Assembly (NCBI GenBank): GCA_028698335.1
Contig: JAQVDP010000005.1
Location: forward strand, 62,001-126,000
DNA: 64,000 nt
Direction of reading: 5' to 3'
Source of the DNA: Nevskiales bacterium
GTDB lineage: Bacteria; Pseudomonadota; Gammaproteobacteria; Nevskiales; Nevskiaceae
Shown here: positions 17,061 through 25,532 of the stretch, piece after piece
Position numbering within the stretch: position 1 is the stretch's first letter
Layout: every line of letters starts with the position of its first letter
The notes under the pieces: model-generated
What the model was told of the DNA's origin: nothing
What the model saw: only the letters and a program-made list of their open reading frames with translations
Database searches by the model: none
Program-made: the position numbers and the translations under genes

Positions 17061-17066
17061 TTTATA
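17061..17066 (-). promoter_or_regulatory. -10 candidate for hisI
   Basis: TATAAA on the minus strand lies 32 bases upstream of ATG 17028, an AT-rich island in a GC-rich gap. No convincing -35 was found at 16-18 bases. Confidence 0.4.
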
Positions 17067-17128
17067 CCATATCGGCCGTCGCCGGCCGCGTTGGCGGCCC
17101 TGGCGGTGGCCGGCGCATCCGCGGGTGC

Positions 17129-17689
17129 TCAGTCGCGGCGAACCTCGCCACGCTGGCGATTCGTCCCCGCCGCGTCCGCCTTCCGGTTCTTCTTCGGGGC
17201 GACGACGACCGCGCCGCGGGGTGTGTCGTGCCGGTCCCGGTTCGACTGCGACTGGACCTGATCGAGACGGTTCAGCGCATTGGCCCAAGGCGAATCGCCT
17301 GACCGGCTGTGGCTGGACCCGCCCGCCGGACCCGGGCGCGGTGGGGGTGGCACCCGGCGCACCGGCGGCCGGTCATGCCGGTCTCCCCGGTCGCGATCGT
17401 GGTCATGATCGTGATCACGGCCGCCGTATTGGTCGTCGTAGGAGGGCCGGACCGGCACATACACCACCGGTGGAGCGCGCCGGGTTTCGTGCCAGCGATA
17501 GGCATACGGGTTGCCGGAGTAGGCGCCGGCGCACGGATAGGCATACGGGTAGGCGTAGACGCGGCCGGAGCCGGGATAGCCATAGCCCCGCGCGTCGGGG
17601 TGAACGTAGACGCCGGGTGCGACGCAACCGCCTGCCGCAAGGCCGAGCGCGGCAAGGGCGAGGCTGCGGATCAGGCGATGGCTCATCAT
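17129..17689 (-). CDS. Low-complexity His/Asp/Tyr/Pro-rich lipoprotein of unknown function
   Basis: A 186-residue predicted lipoprotein (lipobox LAAGGC, Cys22). After the lipid anchor come a Tyr/Gly/Pro-rich stretch (YGYPGSGRVYAYPYAYP) and the block RWHETRRAPPVVYVPVRPSYDD. A His-Asp repeat (DHDHDHDRDRGDRHD, near residues 92-106) and a Pro-rich, Arg/Lys-rich tail follow. The composition is disordered and no fold is recognised. The HD repeat could bind divalent metal, by analogy with His-rich periplasmic proteins. It is flanked by hisI (100 bases downstream) and the QueD-like gene (65 bases upstream), all on the minus strand. The existence of the gene is well supported by its signal and codon bias; its role is unknown. 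Confidence 0.7.
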   Translation of the reverse strand: MMSHRLIRSLALAALGLAAGGCVAPGVYVHPDARGYGYPGSGRVYAYPYAYPCAGAYSGNPYAYRWHETRRAPPVVYVPVRPSYDDQYGGRDHDHDHDRDRGDRHDRPPVRRVPPPPRPGPAGGSSHSRSGDSPWANALNRLDQVQSQSNRDRHDTPRGAVVVAPKKNRKADAAGTNRQRGEVRRD

Positions 17690-17754
17690 GGCCCGCAGTC
17701 TGCTGCGGCGACGCTGAACCTGCTGTGAACCACCCGGTGGGTGTGGCGTTGCGG

Positions 17755-18606
17755 TCAGGCGGTGGGGGGCGGACTCTGGGCGATCGCGCCTTTCATCACG
17801 CCTTCATAGGCGCGTACCGTAATGCTGCGGCCGGGCCGCAACGGGGCGAGTTGCCGGACCAGATGCGCGGCAATCTCCTCGACGGTGCTGTCGGTGTCGA
17901 GCAGATCGACATGGGTTTCGGGCAGAGCCAGCTGGAAATGGCCTTCCTCGGCGCGATAGGCGAAACGGATCCGCCCGTTGCCGCGGGCGACGATGTCTTC
18001 CCGCGTGCCGAGGTAGATGTCGAGCCAGCGTCCGGCGATCAACCTTTCCAAGGCGCTGTCGCGTTCCCCGTCGACGCGGATCTCGATTCCGGAGCGATGG
18101 CCGTGGGCGATGCGCTGGCAGGCCCCCCGGTGTTTCTTGAGGCCGTGGACATAGTGGTAGTAGGCACCGTCGATGTGCTCGTTGCGGAGGGTCAGGCGCA
18201 GCCGGCGGACATTCGCCGGCAGGCGCTGCATCAGCAGCGGCCGCAGATGCGCCGCCACGGACGCCGCATCGATCTCGGTGGTGTCGACCAGCGTCACCGC
18301 CACGGCCGGCGACACATGCTCGATGGCGCCGATATCCGAGCGGAAAATCAGGTGCAACTGGTCCTGGTCCCGAGTCAGCTGGAGCTCCGCGGCAGCGGCG
18401 GGGGCCAGGAGGCGATGATCGACGCTGTCGTCGATCGTTGCCTTGATCGTCTTCTTGACCGCGCTGAAGTCGAGCACCATCGACTGGTCGTCCAGATCGC
18501 CCTCCAGTTCGAGGTCCACGATCCAGCTCTCGCCGACCAGGCCGCGCGCCGCATCGAGGTAGGCGCAGTCGATGACGGTCAGATGGTCGACGAACAGACA
18601 GGACAT
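17755..18606 (-). CDS. Two-domain 6-carboxytetrahydropterin synthase-like (QueD/PTPS) protein
   Basis: A 283-residue protein in which the T-fold of QueD/PTPS occurs twice. The first half has SMVLDFSAVKKTIKATIDDSVDHRLL, the typical DF...DH block, but GES where HGH is expected. The second half carries the zinc-type motif AHGHRSGIEI after KHRGACQR. Normal QueD proteins are about 120-140 residues, so this is a fused or duplicated version with residues divided between halves. QueD makes the queuosine/deazapurine precursor; whether this protein does so is uncertain. ATG 18606 begins the conserved N-terminal strand MSCLFVDHLTVIDCAYL. It is divergent from gltX. Confidence 0.82.
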   Translation of the reverse strand: MSCLFVDHLTVIDCAYLDAARGLVGESWIVDLELEGDLDDQSMVLDFSAVKKTIKATIDDSVDHRLLAPAAAAELQLTRDQDQLHLIFRSDIGAIEHVSPAVAVTLVDTTEIDAASVAAHLRPLLMQRLPANVRRLRLTLRNEHIDGAYYHYVHGLKKHRGACQRIAHGHRSGIEIRVDGERDSALERLIAGRWLDIYLGTREDIVARGNGRIRFAYRAEEGHFQLALPETHVDLLDTDSTVEEIAAHLVRQLAPLRPGRSITVRAYEGVMKGAIAQSPPPTA

Positions 18607-18674
18607 GAGGCGGCCGGAGCAGGAGTCAATCGGGGCCCTGGACGGCAGGGCAGGAGGGATCGGGGCCGATAGTT

Positions 18675-18680
18675 TAAAAT
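18675..18680 (+). promoter_or_regulatory. -10 candidate for gltX
   Basis: TAAAAT within AGTTTAAAAT is the only AT-rich patch between the divergent QueD-like gene and gltX. It predicts a transcript start near 18687 and a leader of about 68 bases. No good -35 is visible. Confidence 0.4.
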
Positions 18681-18754
18681 GCGCGCCCCGCAGGCGCACT
18701 CAAGGTTCGGAATTCTAAGCCGAAAGCGCCTGAGCCCTCATTCACGAACGCATC

Positions 18755-20194
18755 ATGACCGCCAGCAGCTCGATCATCACCCGGTTTGCCCCCAGCCCGA
18801 CCGGGTTCCTCCATATCGGCGGCGCCCGCACGGCGCTGTTTTCCTACCTCGTCGCCAAGCGTCACGGTGGCAGGTTTCTGCTGAGGATCGAGGACACCGA
18901 CCGCGAGCGCTCGACCCAGGAGGCGGTCGACGCGATCTTCGAGGGCATGGACTGGCTCGGACTGGCGTCGGATTTCGATCCGGTCTACCAGACCCAGCGT
19001 TTCGACCGCTATCGCGAGGTGATCGCGCAGATGCTCGAAGCCGGGACCGCGTACTACTGTTACTGCACGCGTGAAGAGCTCGACCAGATGCGCAACGAGC
19101 AGATGGCGCGCAAGCAGAAGCCGCGCTACGACGGACGCTGGCGCCCTGAGCCGGGCAAGACGCTGCCGCCGCCGCCGGACGACGTGCCGCCGGTGGTGCG
19201 CTTCCGCAATCCCACCGAAGGCAAGGTCGTGATCAACGATCTGGTCCGGGGTCAGATCGTGTTCGACAACGGCGAGCTCGATGACCTGATCATCGCGCGC
19301 GCCGACGGTACGCCGACCTACAACTTCTGCGTGGTGATCGACGACTGGGACATGAACGTCACCCACGTCGTACGCGGTGACGACCACGTCAACAACACGC
19401 CACGGCAGATCAACATCTTCCAGGCCCTCGGCGGTACGCCGCCGCATTACGCGCATGTGCCGATGATCCTGGGCTCGGACGGGACCAAGCTGTCGAAGCG
19501 CCACGGCGCCCTGGGCGTGATGGAGTACCGCGCGATGGGCTTCCTGCCGGAGGCGATGCTCAACTACCTGGTCCGCCTCGGATGGTCGCACGGTGACCAG
19601 GAGCTGTTCACCCGCGACGAGATGATCGCGAAGTTCGACTTCGATCATGTGTCCTCGTCGCCGTCGCGCTTCGACATGGAAAAGGCCTACTGGGTCAACC
19701 ACCAGTACCTGAAGACCGCGCCGCTGGAGAAGGTCGTTCCCGAGTTCGAATGGCACTTGCAGCGGATGGGGCTGGATCTGAGCGGCGGTCCCGGCCTGGA
19801 GGACGTCATCGTCGCCCAGCGCGAGCGTTGCCGTACCCTGCTGGAGATGGCCGAGAAGTCGCACTTCCTGTATGCGGAGCTCAGCGGCTACGACGAGAAG
19901 GACGCGGCCAAGCACCTGAAGCCGGAGACGGCGGAGGTCCTAGAGGCGCTGGTGACCAAGCTGTCGGCATTGCCGGAATGGCAGGCCGAGGCGATCCACC
20001 AGTGCGTGCATGCGGTTGCCGAGGAACGCGAGCTCAAGCTCGGCAAGGTGGCGCAGCCGATCCGCGTCGCCGTGGTCGGCATGGCGGTGTCGCCGCCGAT
20101 CGATCAGACTCTGATGCTGCTGGGACGCACGCGAACGCTCGCGCGGCTGGAGGCCGCCGTCGAGCACATCCGCAATCGTTCCGAACAGCACTGA
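18755..20194 (+). CDS. gltX: Glutamyl-tRNA synthetase
   Basis: A 479-residue class I synthetase that charges tRNA-Glu. The HIGH motif appears as PSPTGFLHIGGART (residues 14-27) and KMSKS as KLSKRHG near residue 247. The catalytic core is followed by an anticodon-binding helical domain ending at VEHIRNRSEQH, so the protein is full length and not the short tRNA-Asp-modifying GluQ form. It is followed by thrS after 12 bases and the two are probably co-transcribed, a less usual pairing. Confidence 0.97.
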   Translation: MTASSSIITRFAPSPTGFLHIGGARTALFSYLVAKRHGGRFLLRIEDTDRERSTQEAVDAIFEGMDWLGLASDFDPVYQTQRFDRYREVIAQMLEAGTAYYCYCTREELDQMRNEQMARKQKPRYDGRWRPEPGKTLPPPPDDVPPVVRFRNPTEGKVVINDLVRGQIVFDNGELDDLIIARADGTPTYNFCVVIDDWDMNVTHVVRGDDHVNNTPRQINIFQALGGTPPHYAHVPMILGSDGTKLSKRHGALGVMEYRAMGFLPEAMLNYLVRLGWSHGDQELFTRDEMIAKFDFDHVSSSPSRFDMEKAYWVNHQYLKTAPLEKVVPEFEWHLQRMGLDLSGGPGLEDVIVAQRERCRTLLEMAEKSHFLYAELSGYDEKDAAKHLKPETAEVLEALVTKLSALPEWQAEAIHQCVHAVAEERELKLGKVAQPIRVAVVGMAVSPPIDQTLMLLGRTRTLARLEAAVEHIRNRSEQH

Positions 20195-20206
20195 GTCGAA
20201 ATCATC

Positions 20207-22114
20207 ATGGCAATTCAAATCACTTTTCCCGACGGCAACGTCAAATCCTTCGACGCGCCGGTCACCGCGCTCGAAATCGCCCAGGGCATTTCGCCCGGCC
20301 TCGCCAAGAAGGCGGCCGTCGCCAGGGTCGACGGCCAGCTCTGGGACCTGACCCGCCCGATCGACCGCGATGCGACCATCGCGATCGTGACCCGTGATCA
20401 GCCGGAGGCGCTGGAGGTCATCCGTCATGACGCCGCCCACGTGATGGCGCAGGCGGTGCAGGAGCTGTATCCGGGCACGCAGATCACCTTCGGCCCGTCC
20501 ACCGAGACCGGCTTCTATTACGACTTCGCCCGCGACGAGCCGTTTACCGAGGACGACCTCGCCGGCATCGAGCAGCGCATGCGCGAGATCGTCGGTCGTG
20601 ACCTGCCGATCACCCGCGAGGTGTGGCCGCGCGAGAAAGTCATTGCGTTCTTCGACGATCACGGCGAAGCCTTCAAGTCCGAGTGGGTCAAGGAAGGCAT
20701 CGCGCCGGACGAGGAAATCTCGATCTACAAGCAGGGCGACAACTGGCTGGACATGTGCCTGGGTCCGCATCTGCCGTCCACCGGCAAGCTCGGCACCTCG
20801 TTCAAGCTGATGCGCGTCGGCGGGGTGTACTGGCGCGGCGACGCCAACAATGCGCAGCTGCAGCGCATCTACGGCACCGCTTGGGCCAACGACAAGGAAC
20901 TCAAGGCCTACCTGCACATGCTGGAAGAGGCCGAGAAGCGCGACCATCGCAAGCTGGCCCGCCAGCTCGACCTGTTCCACCAGCAGGAGGAAGCGCCCGG
21001 CATGGTGTTCTGGCATCCGAAGGGCTGGGCGCTGTGGCAGGCGGTCGAGCAGTACATGCGCAAGGTCTATCGTGACTGCGGTTACCAGGAAGTGCGCGGT
21101 CCGCAGATCATGGACGTGAGCCTGTGGAAGAAGTCCGGACACTGGGACAACTACCACGAGAACATGTTCTTCACCGAATCGGAGAAGCGCACCTACGCGG
21201 TCAAGCCGATGAACTGCCCGGGTCACGTGCAGATCTACAATGCCGGCCTGTACAGCTACCGTGACCTGCCGATCCGCTACGGCGAATTCGGCGGTTGTCA
21301 TCGCAACGAACCCAGCGGTGCCCTGCACGGCATCATGCGCGTGCGCGCCTTCACCCAGGACGATGGCCACATCTTCTGCACGCCGCAGCAGGTCGAGTCG
21401 GAAGTGACCGCCTTCCATCGCCAGGCGATGAAGGTCTACGACGATTTCGGCTTCACCGATCTGGCGATCAAGATCGCACTGCGTCCGGACAAGCGCCTGG
21501 GCACCGACGAGATCTGGGATCAGGCAGAAGAGGCCCTGCGTGCGGCGCTGCGCGCCGCCGGCGTCGACTGGGAGGAGCTGCCCGGCGAGGGTGCGTTCTA
21601 CGGTCCGAAGATCGAGTATCACCTCAAGGATTCGATCGGTCGCGCCTGGCAGGTCGGTACCATGCAGGTCGACTTCATGATGCCGGAGCGCCTGGGCGCC
21701 GAGTACGTCGACGAGCATTCCCAACGCCAGCATCCGGTCATGCTGCACCGGGCCATTGTCGGTTCGATGGAACGCTTCATCGGCATTCTCATCGAGCACC
21801 ATGCGGGCGCCATGCCGTACTGGTTGTCGCCGCTTCAGGCGGTGGTCGCGCCGATCGTGTCGGACGCCGACGACTACGCCAGGCGCGTGCACCAAGCGCT
21901 GCACGAGGCGGGCGTACGGGTCCAGGCGGATCTGCGCAACGAGAAGATCAACTACAAGATCCGCGAGCACGCCACGCACAAGGTTCCGGTGATCGTGGTG
22001 GTGGGGCGCAAGGAAGCCGAGGAAGGCACGGTGACCCTGCGTCTGCGCGGTCAGGAGCGCCAGCAGACGCTGCCGCTGGCGGACGCGGTCAAGCGACTGA
22101 TCGAAGGGATCTGA
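20207..22114 (+). CDS. thrS: Threonyl-tRNA synthetase
   Basis: A 635-residue class II synthetase. In order it contains the TGS domain (residues 1-60, [11 protein letters not shown]), the editing domain with [17 protein letters not shown], the catalytic core with class II motif 2 ([14 protein letters not shown] [25 protein letters not shown]) and motif 3 ([19 protein letters not shown]), and the C-terminal anticodon-binding domain. All parts are intact. Unlike most gammaproteobacteria it is not followed by infC-rpmI-rplT. The ATG is confirmed by the TGS alignment. Confidence 0.97.
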   Translation: MAIQITFPDGNVKSFDAPVTALEIAQGISPGLAKKAAVARVDGQLWDLTRPIDRDATIAIVTRDQPEALEVIRHDAAHVMAQAVQELYPGTQITFGPSTETGFYYDFARDEPFTEDDLAGIEQRMREIVGRDLPITREVWPREKVIAFFDDHGEAFKSEWVKEGIAPDEEISIYKQGDNWLDMCLGPHLPSTGKLGTSFKLMRVGGVYWRGDANNAQLQRIYGTAWANDKELKAYLHMLEEAEKRDHRKLARQLDLFHQQEEAPGMVFWHPKGWALWQAVEQYMRKVYRDCGYQEVRGPQIMDVSLWKKSGHWDNYHENMFFTESEKRTYAVKPMNCPGHVQIYNAGLYSYRDLPIRYGEFGGCHRNEPSGALHGIMRVRAFTQDDGHIFCTPQQVESEVTAFHRQAMKVYDDFGFTDLAIKIALRPDKRLGTDEIWDQAEEALRAALRAAGVDWEELPGEGAFYGPKIEYHLKDSIGRAWQVGTMQVDFMMPERLGAEYVDEHSQRQHPVMLHRAIVGSMERFIGILIEHHAGAMPYWLSPLQAVVAPIVSDADDYARRVHQALHEAGVRVQADLRNEKINYKIREHATHKVPVIVVVGRKEAEEGTVTLRLRGQERQQTLPLADAVKRLIEGI

Positions 22115-22135
22115 CCGGCGGTATCTGAGCGATTG

Positions 22136-22164
22136 CCGGCGGGCGCGCAGGGCGCGCCCGCCGG
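22136..22164 (+). terminator. GC-rich hairpin after thrS
   Basis: A perfect 13-bp stem (CCGGCGGGCGCGC and its complement) with loop AGG lies 22 bases past the thrS stop. The following CTTCAAAG is not a strong T-run, so it may act as a terminator or as an mRNA 3'-end stabiliser. Confidence 0.6.
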
Positions 22165-22212
22165 CTTCAAAGCGTGTCATCATCCGCTCATGCTTGGACA
22201 CGCGATGTGGCA

Positions 22213-24453
22213 ATGAGCAACTCCGGCGATTTGTCCCCAGGTTCCGAACGCCTGTCCGGAGCCGACATCGATCTGCGCTGGTACCGGGATCTGGTGGAGT
22301 CCGCGCCGGACGGCATGGTGCTGATCGATGCCGAGGGGCGCATCGTGCTGGTCAACGCGCAGGCCGAACAGCTGTTCGGCTACGGACGCCACGAGCTGCT
22401 CGGTCAACCGGTCGAGATGCTGGTCCCGGAGCAGCAGCGCCGTTCGCACATGCTGCGGCGGGAAGGGTATTTCGGCGAGCCGCGCACACGCGGAATGGGA
22501 TTGGGCGTCGAACTGACCGGCCGCCGCAAGGACGGAGCCGAGTTTCCGGTCGAGATCAGCCTGAGTCCGCAACACACCGAGCGCGGGCTGTTCGTGATGG
22601 CGGCGGTCCGCAACGCGGCCGATCGCAAGCGGGCCAACGACAAGTTCAAAGCCTTGCTGGAGGCCGCACCGGACGCGATGGTCATCATCGATCAGGGCGG
22701 GATCATCCGTCTGGCCAACGCGCAGACCGAGCGCGTCTTCGGCTATCACCGCGATGCGCTGATCGGCAAGCTCGTGGAAGTGCTCATTCCCGAGCGCCTG
22801 CGGGCGCGGCACGTCGCGCATCGCGCCGATTACTTCAAGGCGCCGTCGGTCCGTCTGATGGGGACGGGGAACGAGCTGCTCGGCCGGCGCAAGGACGGCA
22901 GTGAGTTTCCGATCGAGATCAGCCTGAGCCCGTTGCAGGCCGAAGAGGGGGTCTGGGCGACCGCGGCGGTGCGCGACATCTCGGACCGCAAGACCGAGCG
23001 GGATGCCGCCGCGCGGCTGGCCGCCATCGTCGAGTCGTCGAATGACGCGATTCTCGGCAAGGACCTCGAGGGGCGTATCACCAGCTGGAACAACGCGGCC
23101 GAGAAACTCTATGGTTATCGCGCCGAGCAAATCATCGGACAGCCGATCGAGGTGCTGATTCCGGATGATCGCGAGAAGGAGGAGGCCGACATCCTTGCCC
23201 GGGTGCGCAGCGGCGAGCGGATCACGCACTATGAGACGGACCGGGTGCGGCGCGATGGCCGGCTTATCCGGATGTCGCTGACGATCTCGCCGATTCTCGA
23301 TTCGAGCGGGCGTATCGTCGGTGCATCCACGATCGGGCGAGACATCACCGAGCAGAAGAAGGCCGAGCGCATGTTCCGCGACCTGCTCGAGACCGCGCCG
23401 GATGCGATGGTCATCATCGATCAGCGCGGCAAGATCGTGCTGCTCAATGCCCAGGCCGAACGCATGTTCGGCTATCGGCGCGAGGAGCTGATCGGCCAGG
23501 CGGTCGAAACCCTGATTCCGCAGCAGCTGCGACAGCGACACGAGCAGCATCGGCAGGCCTTCGTCCGCGATCCGGGCCAGCGACCGATGGGATCCGGGCT
23601 GGATCTGCGCGCGCGCCGCAAGGACGGCAGCGAGTTCGAGGTCGAGATCAGCCTTGGTCCGCTGGAGAGCGAGAGCGGGACCCTGATCACCGCCGCGGTC
23701 CGGGATATCACCGAGCGTCGCGCATTCGAACGGCAGCTCGAGGACTACGCGGAGAATCTCAAGCGCAGCAACCGCGAACTGGAACAGTTCGCGTACATCG
23801 CCTCGCACGACCTGCGCGCTCCGCTGCGCAGCCTCAGTGGTTTTTCGCAGCTGCTGCAGTCGCGCTATGGCGACAAGCTCGACGAATCGGCGCGCGAGTT
23901 CCTGTCGTACATCGCGCGCAGCGCAAAGCAGATGCAGGACCTGATCGACGATCTGCTCGGGTATTCGCGATTGAGCAAGGTCGAGCGCAAGCTCGAGACG
24001 GTGGAACTCGAGGAAGTGTTCGCCGACGTGGAACGTCAGCTCAAGGCCGTGCTCAGTACGCGCAAGGTCGAGTTGACCCACGAACCGCTGCCGGCGGTGC
24101 TGGGCGTGCGGCACGAACTGCTGCAGCTGTTGCAGAACCTGATTTCCAACGCGATCAAGTTCCAGCCCTCCGAACGGCCGCGCGTGCATGTCGGCGCGCA
24201 GCGCGACGGCGCGCATTGGCGCATTTCGGTACGCGACGAAGGCATCGGCATCGGCGCCGAATATCGTGACAAGATCTTCCAGATCTTCCAGCGTCTGCAC
24301 ACCAACGACGAATACGAAGGCACCGGCGTCGGGCTGGCGATTTGCCAGAAGATCGCCGAGCATCACGGCGGGCGCATATGGGTCGAGTCGGCGCCGGGCG
24401 AGGGGTCGACGTTCTATTTCACCTTGCAGCCCGCCGCCGCGGCCTCGGTTTGA
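22213..24453 (+). CDS. Orphan soluble sensor histidine kinase with four PAS domains
   Basis: A 746-residue kinase without membrane segments or signal peptide. PAS domains span about 23-135, 144-260, 268-385 and 390-505. PAS 1, 2 and 4 are near repeats of each other (APDAMVIIDQ, LLNAQAERMFGY, RRKDGSEF, EISLGP), while PAS 3 is divergent. They are followed by HisKA with phospho-acceptor His532 (IASHDLRAPLRSL) and HATPase_c with N-box NLISNAIKFQ, G1 DEGIGIG and G2 GTGVGLAI. ATG 22213 is chosen over GTG 22174 because the PAS architecture needs no more residues; neither has a strong ribosome site. No response regulator is adjacent, and the input signal is unknown. Confidence 0.9.
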   Translation: MSNSGDLSPGSERLSGADIDLRWYRDLVESAPDGMVLIDAEGRIVLVNAQAEQLFGYGRHELLGQPVEMLVPEQQRRSHMLRREGYFGEPRTRGMGLGVELTGRRKDGAEFPVEISLSPQHTERGLFVMAAVRNAADRKRANDKFKALLEAAPDAMVIIDQGGIIRLANAQTERVFGYHRDALIGKLVEVLIPERLRARHVAHRADYFKAPSVRLMGTGNELLGRRKDGSEFPIEISLSPLQAEEGVWATAAVRDISDRKTERDAAARLAAIVESSNDAILGKDLEGRITSWNNAAEKLYGYRAEQIIGQPIEVLIPDDREKEEADILARVRSGERITHYETDRVRRDGRLIRMSLTISPILDSSGRIVGASTIGRDITEQKKAERMFRDLLETAPDAMVIIDQRGKIVLLNAQAERMFGYRREELIGQAVETLIPQQLRQRHEQHRQAFVRDPGQRPMGSGLDLRARRKDGSEFEVEISLGPLESESGTLITAAVRDITERRAFERQLEDYAENLKRSNRELEQFAYIASHDLRAPLRSLSGFSQLLQSRYGDKLDESAREFLSYIARSAKQMQDLIDDLLGYSRLSKVERKLETVELEEVFADVERQLKAVLSTRKVELTHEPLPAVLGVRHELLQLLQNLISNAIKFQPSERPRVHVGAQRDGAHWRISVRDEGIGIGAEYRDKIFQIFQRLHTNDEYEGTGVGLAICQKIAEHHGGRIWVESAPGEGSTFYFTLQPAAAASV

Positions 24454-24467
24454 CGGATTCATAGGAC

Positions 24468-25328
24468 ATGATGATCAGAGCGGTTGCGGGTTTGCTGTTG
24501 TGGGTCGCGACGGGCATTGCCACGGCGGCGGCTGTTGATGCCGTGCCGGGCCTGGTACTTGACGGCAAGTGGCAGCAGGGGGCGGTGCTGATCGGCCAGG
24601 CGCCGGTGGGTGCACGCGTGTGGTTCGATGGGCGCGAGCTGCGCGTGACCGATGCGGGTCGTTTCGTGTTCGGACTGCACCGGGACGCCAGCGGTCCCGC
24701 GGAACTCAAGTTGCAGCTGCCGGGCCGAGCCGAGCCGTACGTGATCCGGCATGCGGTCGAGACCCGCGAATACAAGATTCAACGCATCGACGGGCTGCCC
24801 CAGAAGATGGTCACGCCGCCGGCCGAAGTGCTCGAGCGGATTCGCGCCGACCAGGCCCTGGTGCGCAAGGCGCGCGACCACGACAGCGCGCTGGAAGGTT
24901 TCGCGGAGCCGTTCGAGTGGCCGTGTACCGGCCGGATTTCGGGGGTGTTCGGAAGTCAGCGCATTCTCAACGGCGAGCCGCGGCAGCCGCATTACGGGGT
25001 CGATGTCGCGGTGCCGGTGGGCACCGAGGTGCGGGCCCCCGCGGGTGGGGTCGTGACCCTGGCGCATCCCGACATGTACTACACCGGCGCGACGTTGATG
25101 ATCGATCACGGCCACGGTCTGTCGTCGGCCTTCCTGCATCTGTCGAAGCTGCTGGTCGAGGAGGGGCAGGTGGTCGAGCGCGGGCAGCCGATCGCGTTGT
25201 CGGGGATGAGCGGGCGTGCGACCGGCCCACATCTCGACTGGCGGGTGAACTGGTTCGACGCCCGTGTCGACGCCCAGTTGCTGGTGCCGCCGATGCCCGC
25301 GCAGGCGTCTCCGTCGACGACGCCCTGA
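24468..25328 (+). CDS. Secreted M23/LytM-type peptidase with altered HxH motif
   Basis: A 286-residue protein with a signal peptide (about residues 1-22), a small beta N-terminal domain and a C-terminal LytM domain that in active members cuts peptidoglycan cross-bridges. Zn-ligand pair His175/Asp179 (HYGVDVAVP) and HGHGLSSAFLHLS are present. The final motif, usually HLH, reads HLDW (His255, Asp257), so one zinc ligand His is replaced by Asp. It may still bind metal through Asp or be a non-catalytic regulator. It starts 14 bases after the kinase gene, suggesting co-transcription. Confidence 0.88.
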   Translation: MMIRAVAGLLLWVATGIATAAAVDAVPGLVLDGKWQQGAVLIGQAPVGARVWFDGRELRVTDAGRFVFGLHRDASGPAELKLQLPGRAEPYVIRHAVETREYKIQRIDGLPQKMVTPPAEVLERIRADQALVRKARDHDSALEGFAEPFEWPCTGRISGVFGSQRILNGEPRQPHYGVDVAVPVGTEVRAPAGGVVTLAHPDMYYTGATLMIDHGHGLSSAFLHLSKLLVEEGQVVERGQPIALSGMSGRATGPHLDWRVNWFDARVDAQLLVPPMPAQASPSTTP

Positions 25329-25415
25329 TCATGCGGGCGGCCCGGATCCGGGCGGCGACGTAGGGGCGGATCCATTTCGAAAGTAGGACGATCGCGGAAC
25401 TTTTCTGGTAGATAT

Positions 25416-25434
25416 TGAAATGCAAATCATTATC
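25416..25434 (+). promoter_or_regulatory. Fur box upstream of the TonB receptor operon
   Basis: TGAAATGCAAATCATTATC matches the 19-base Fur consensus at 14 positions, including an unbroken AATCATTATC half. It lies about 100 bases upstream of the receptor start in the only long AT-rich gap of this region. Iron repression of the operon 25533-32024 follows from this together with the gene functions. Confidence 0.82.
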
Positions 25435-25532
25435 AGTTAGCTTCTCGTTAATGATTTGTGAGGGCGGCCTGAGCCGCCAGCTGCCCCGGCCGGCGAATGC
25501 CCCGGGGCTCAATACCATCAGGGAGCATCTGC

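Noticed and set aside
25497..25532. ATG 25497 as start of the TonB receptor
   Set aside because: GTG 25533 has a properly spaced GGGAG and a clean signal peptide directly after it.
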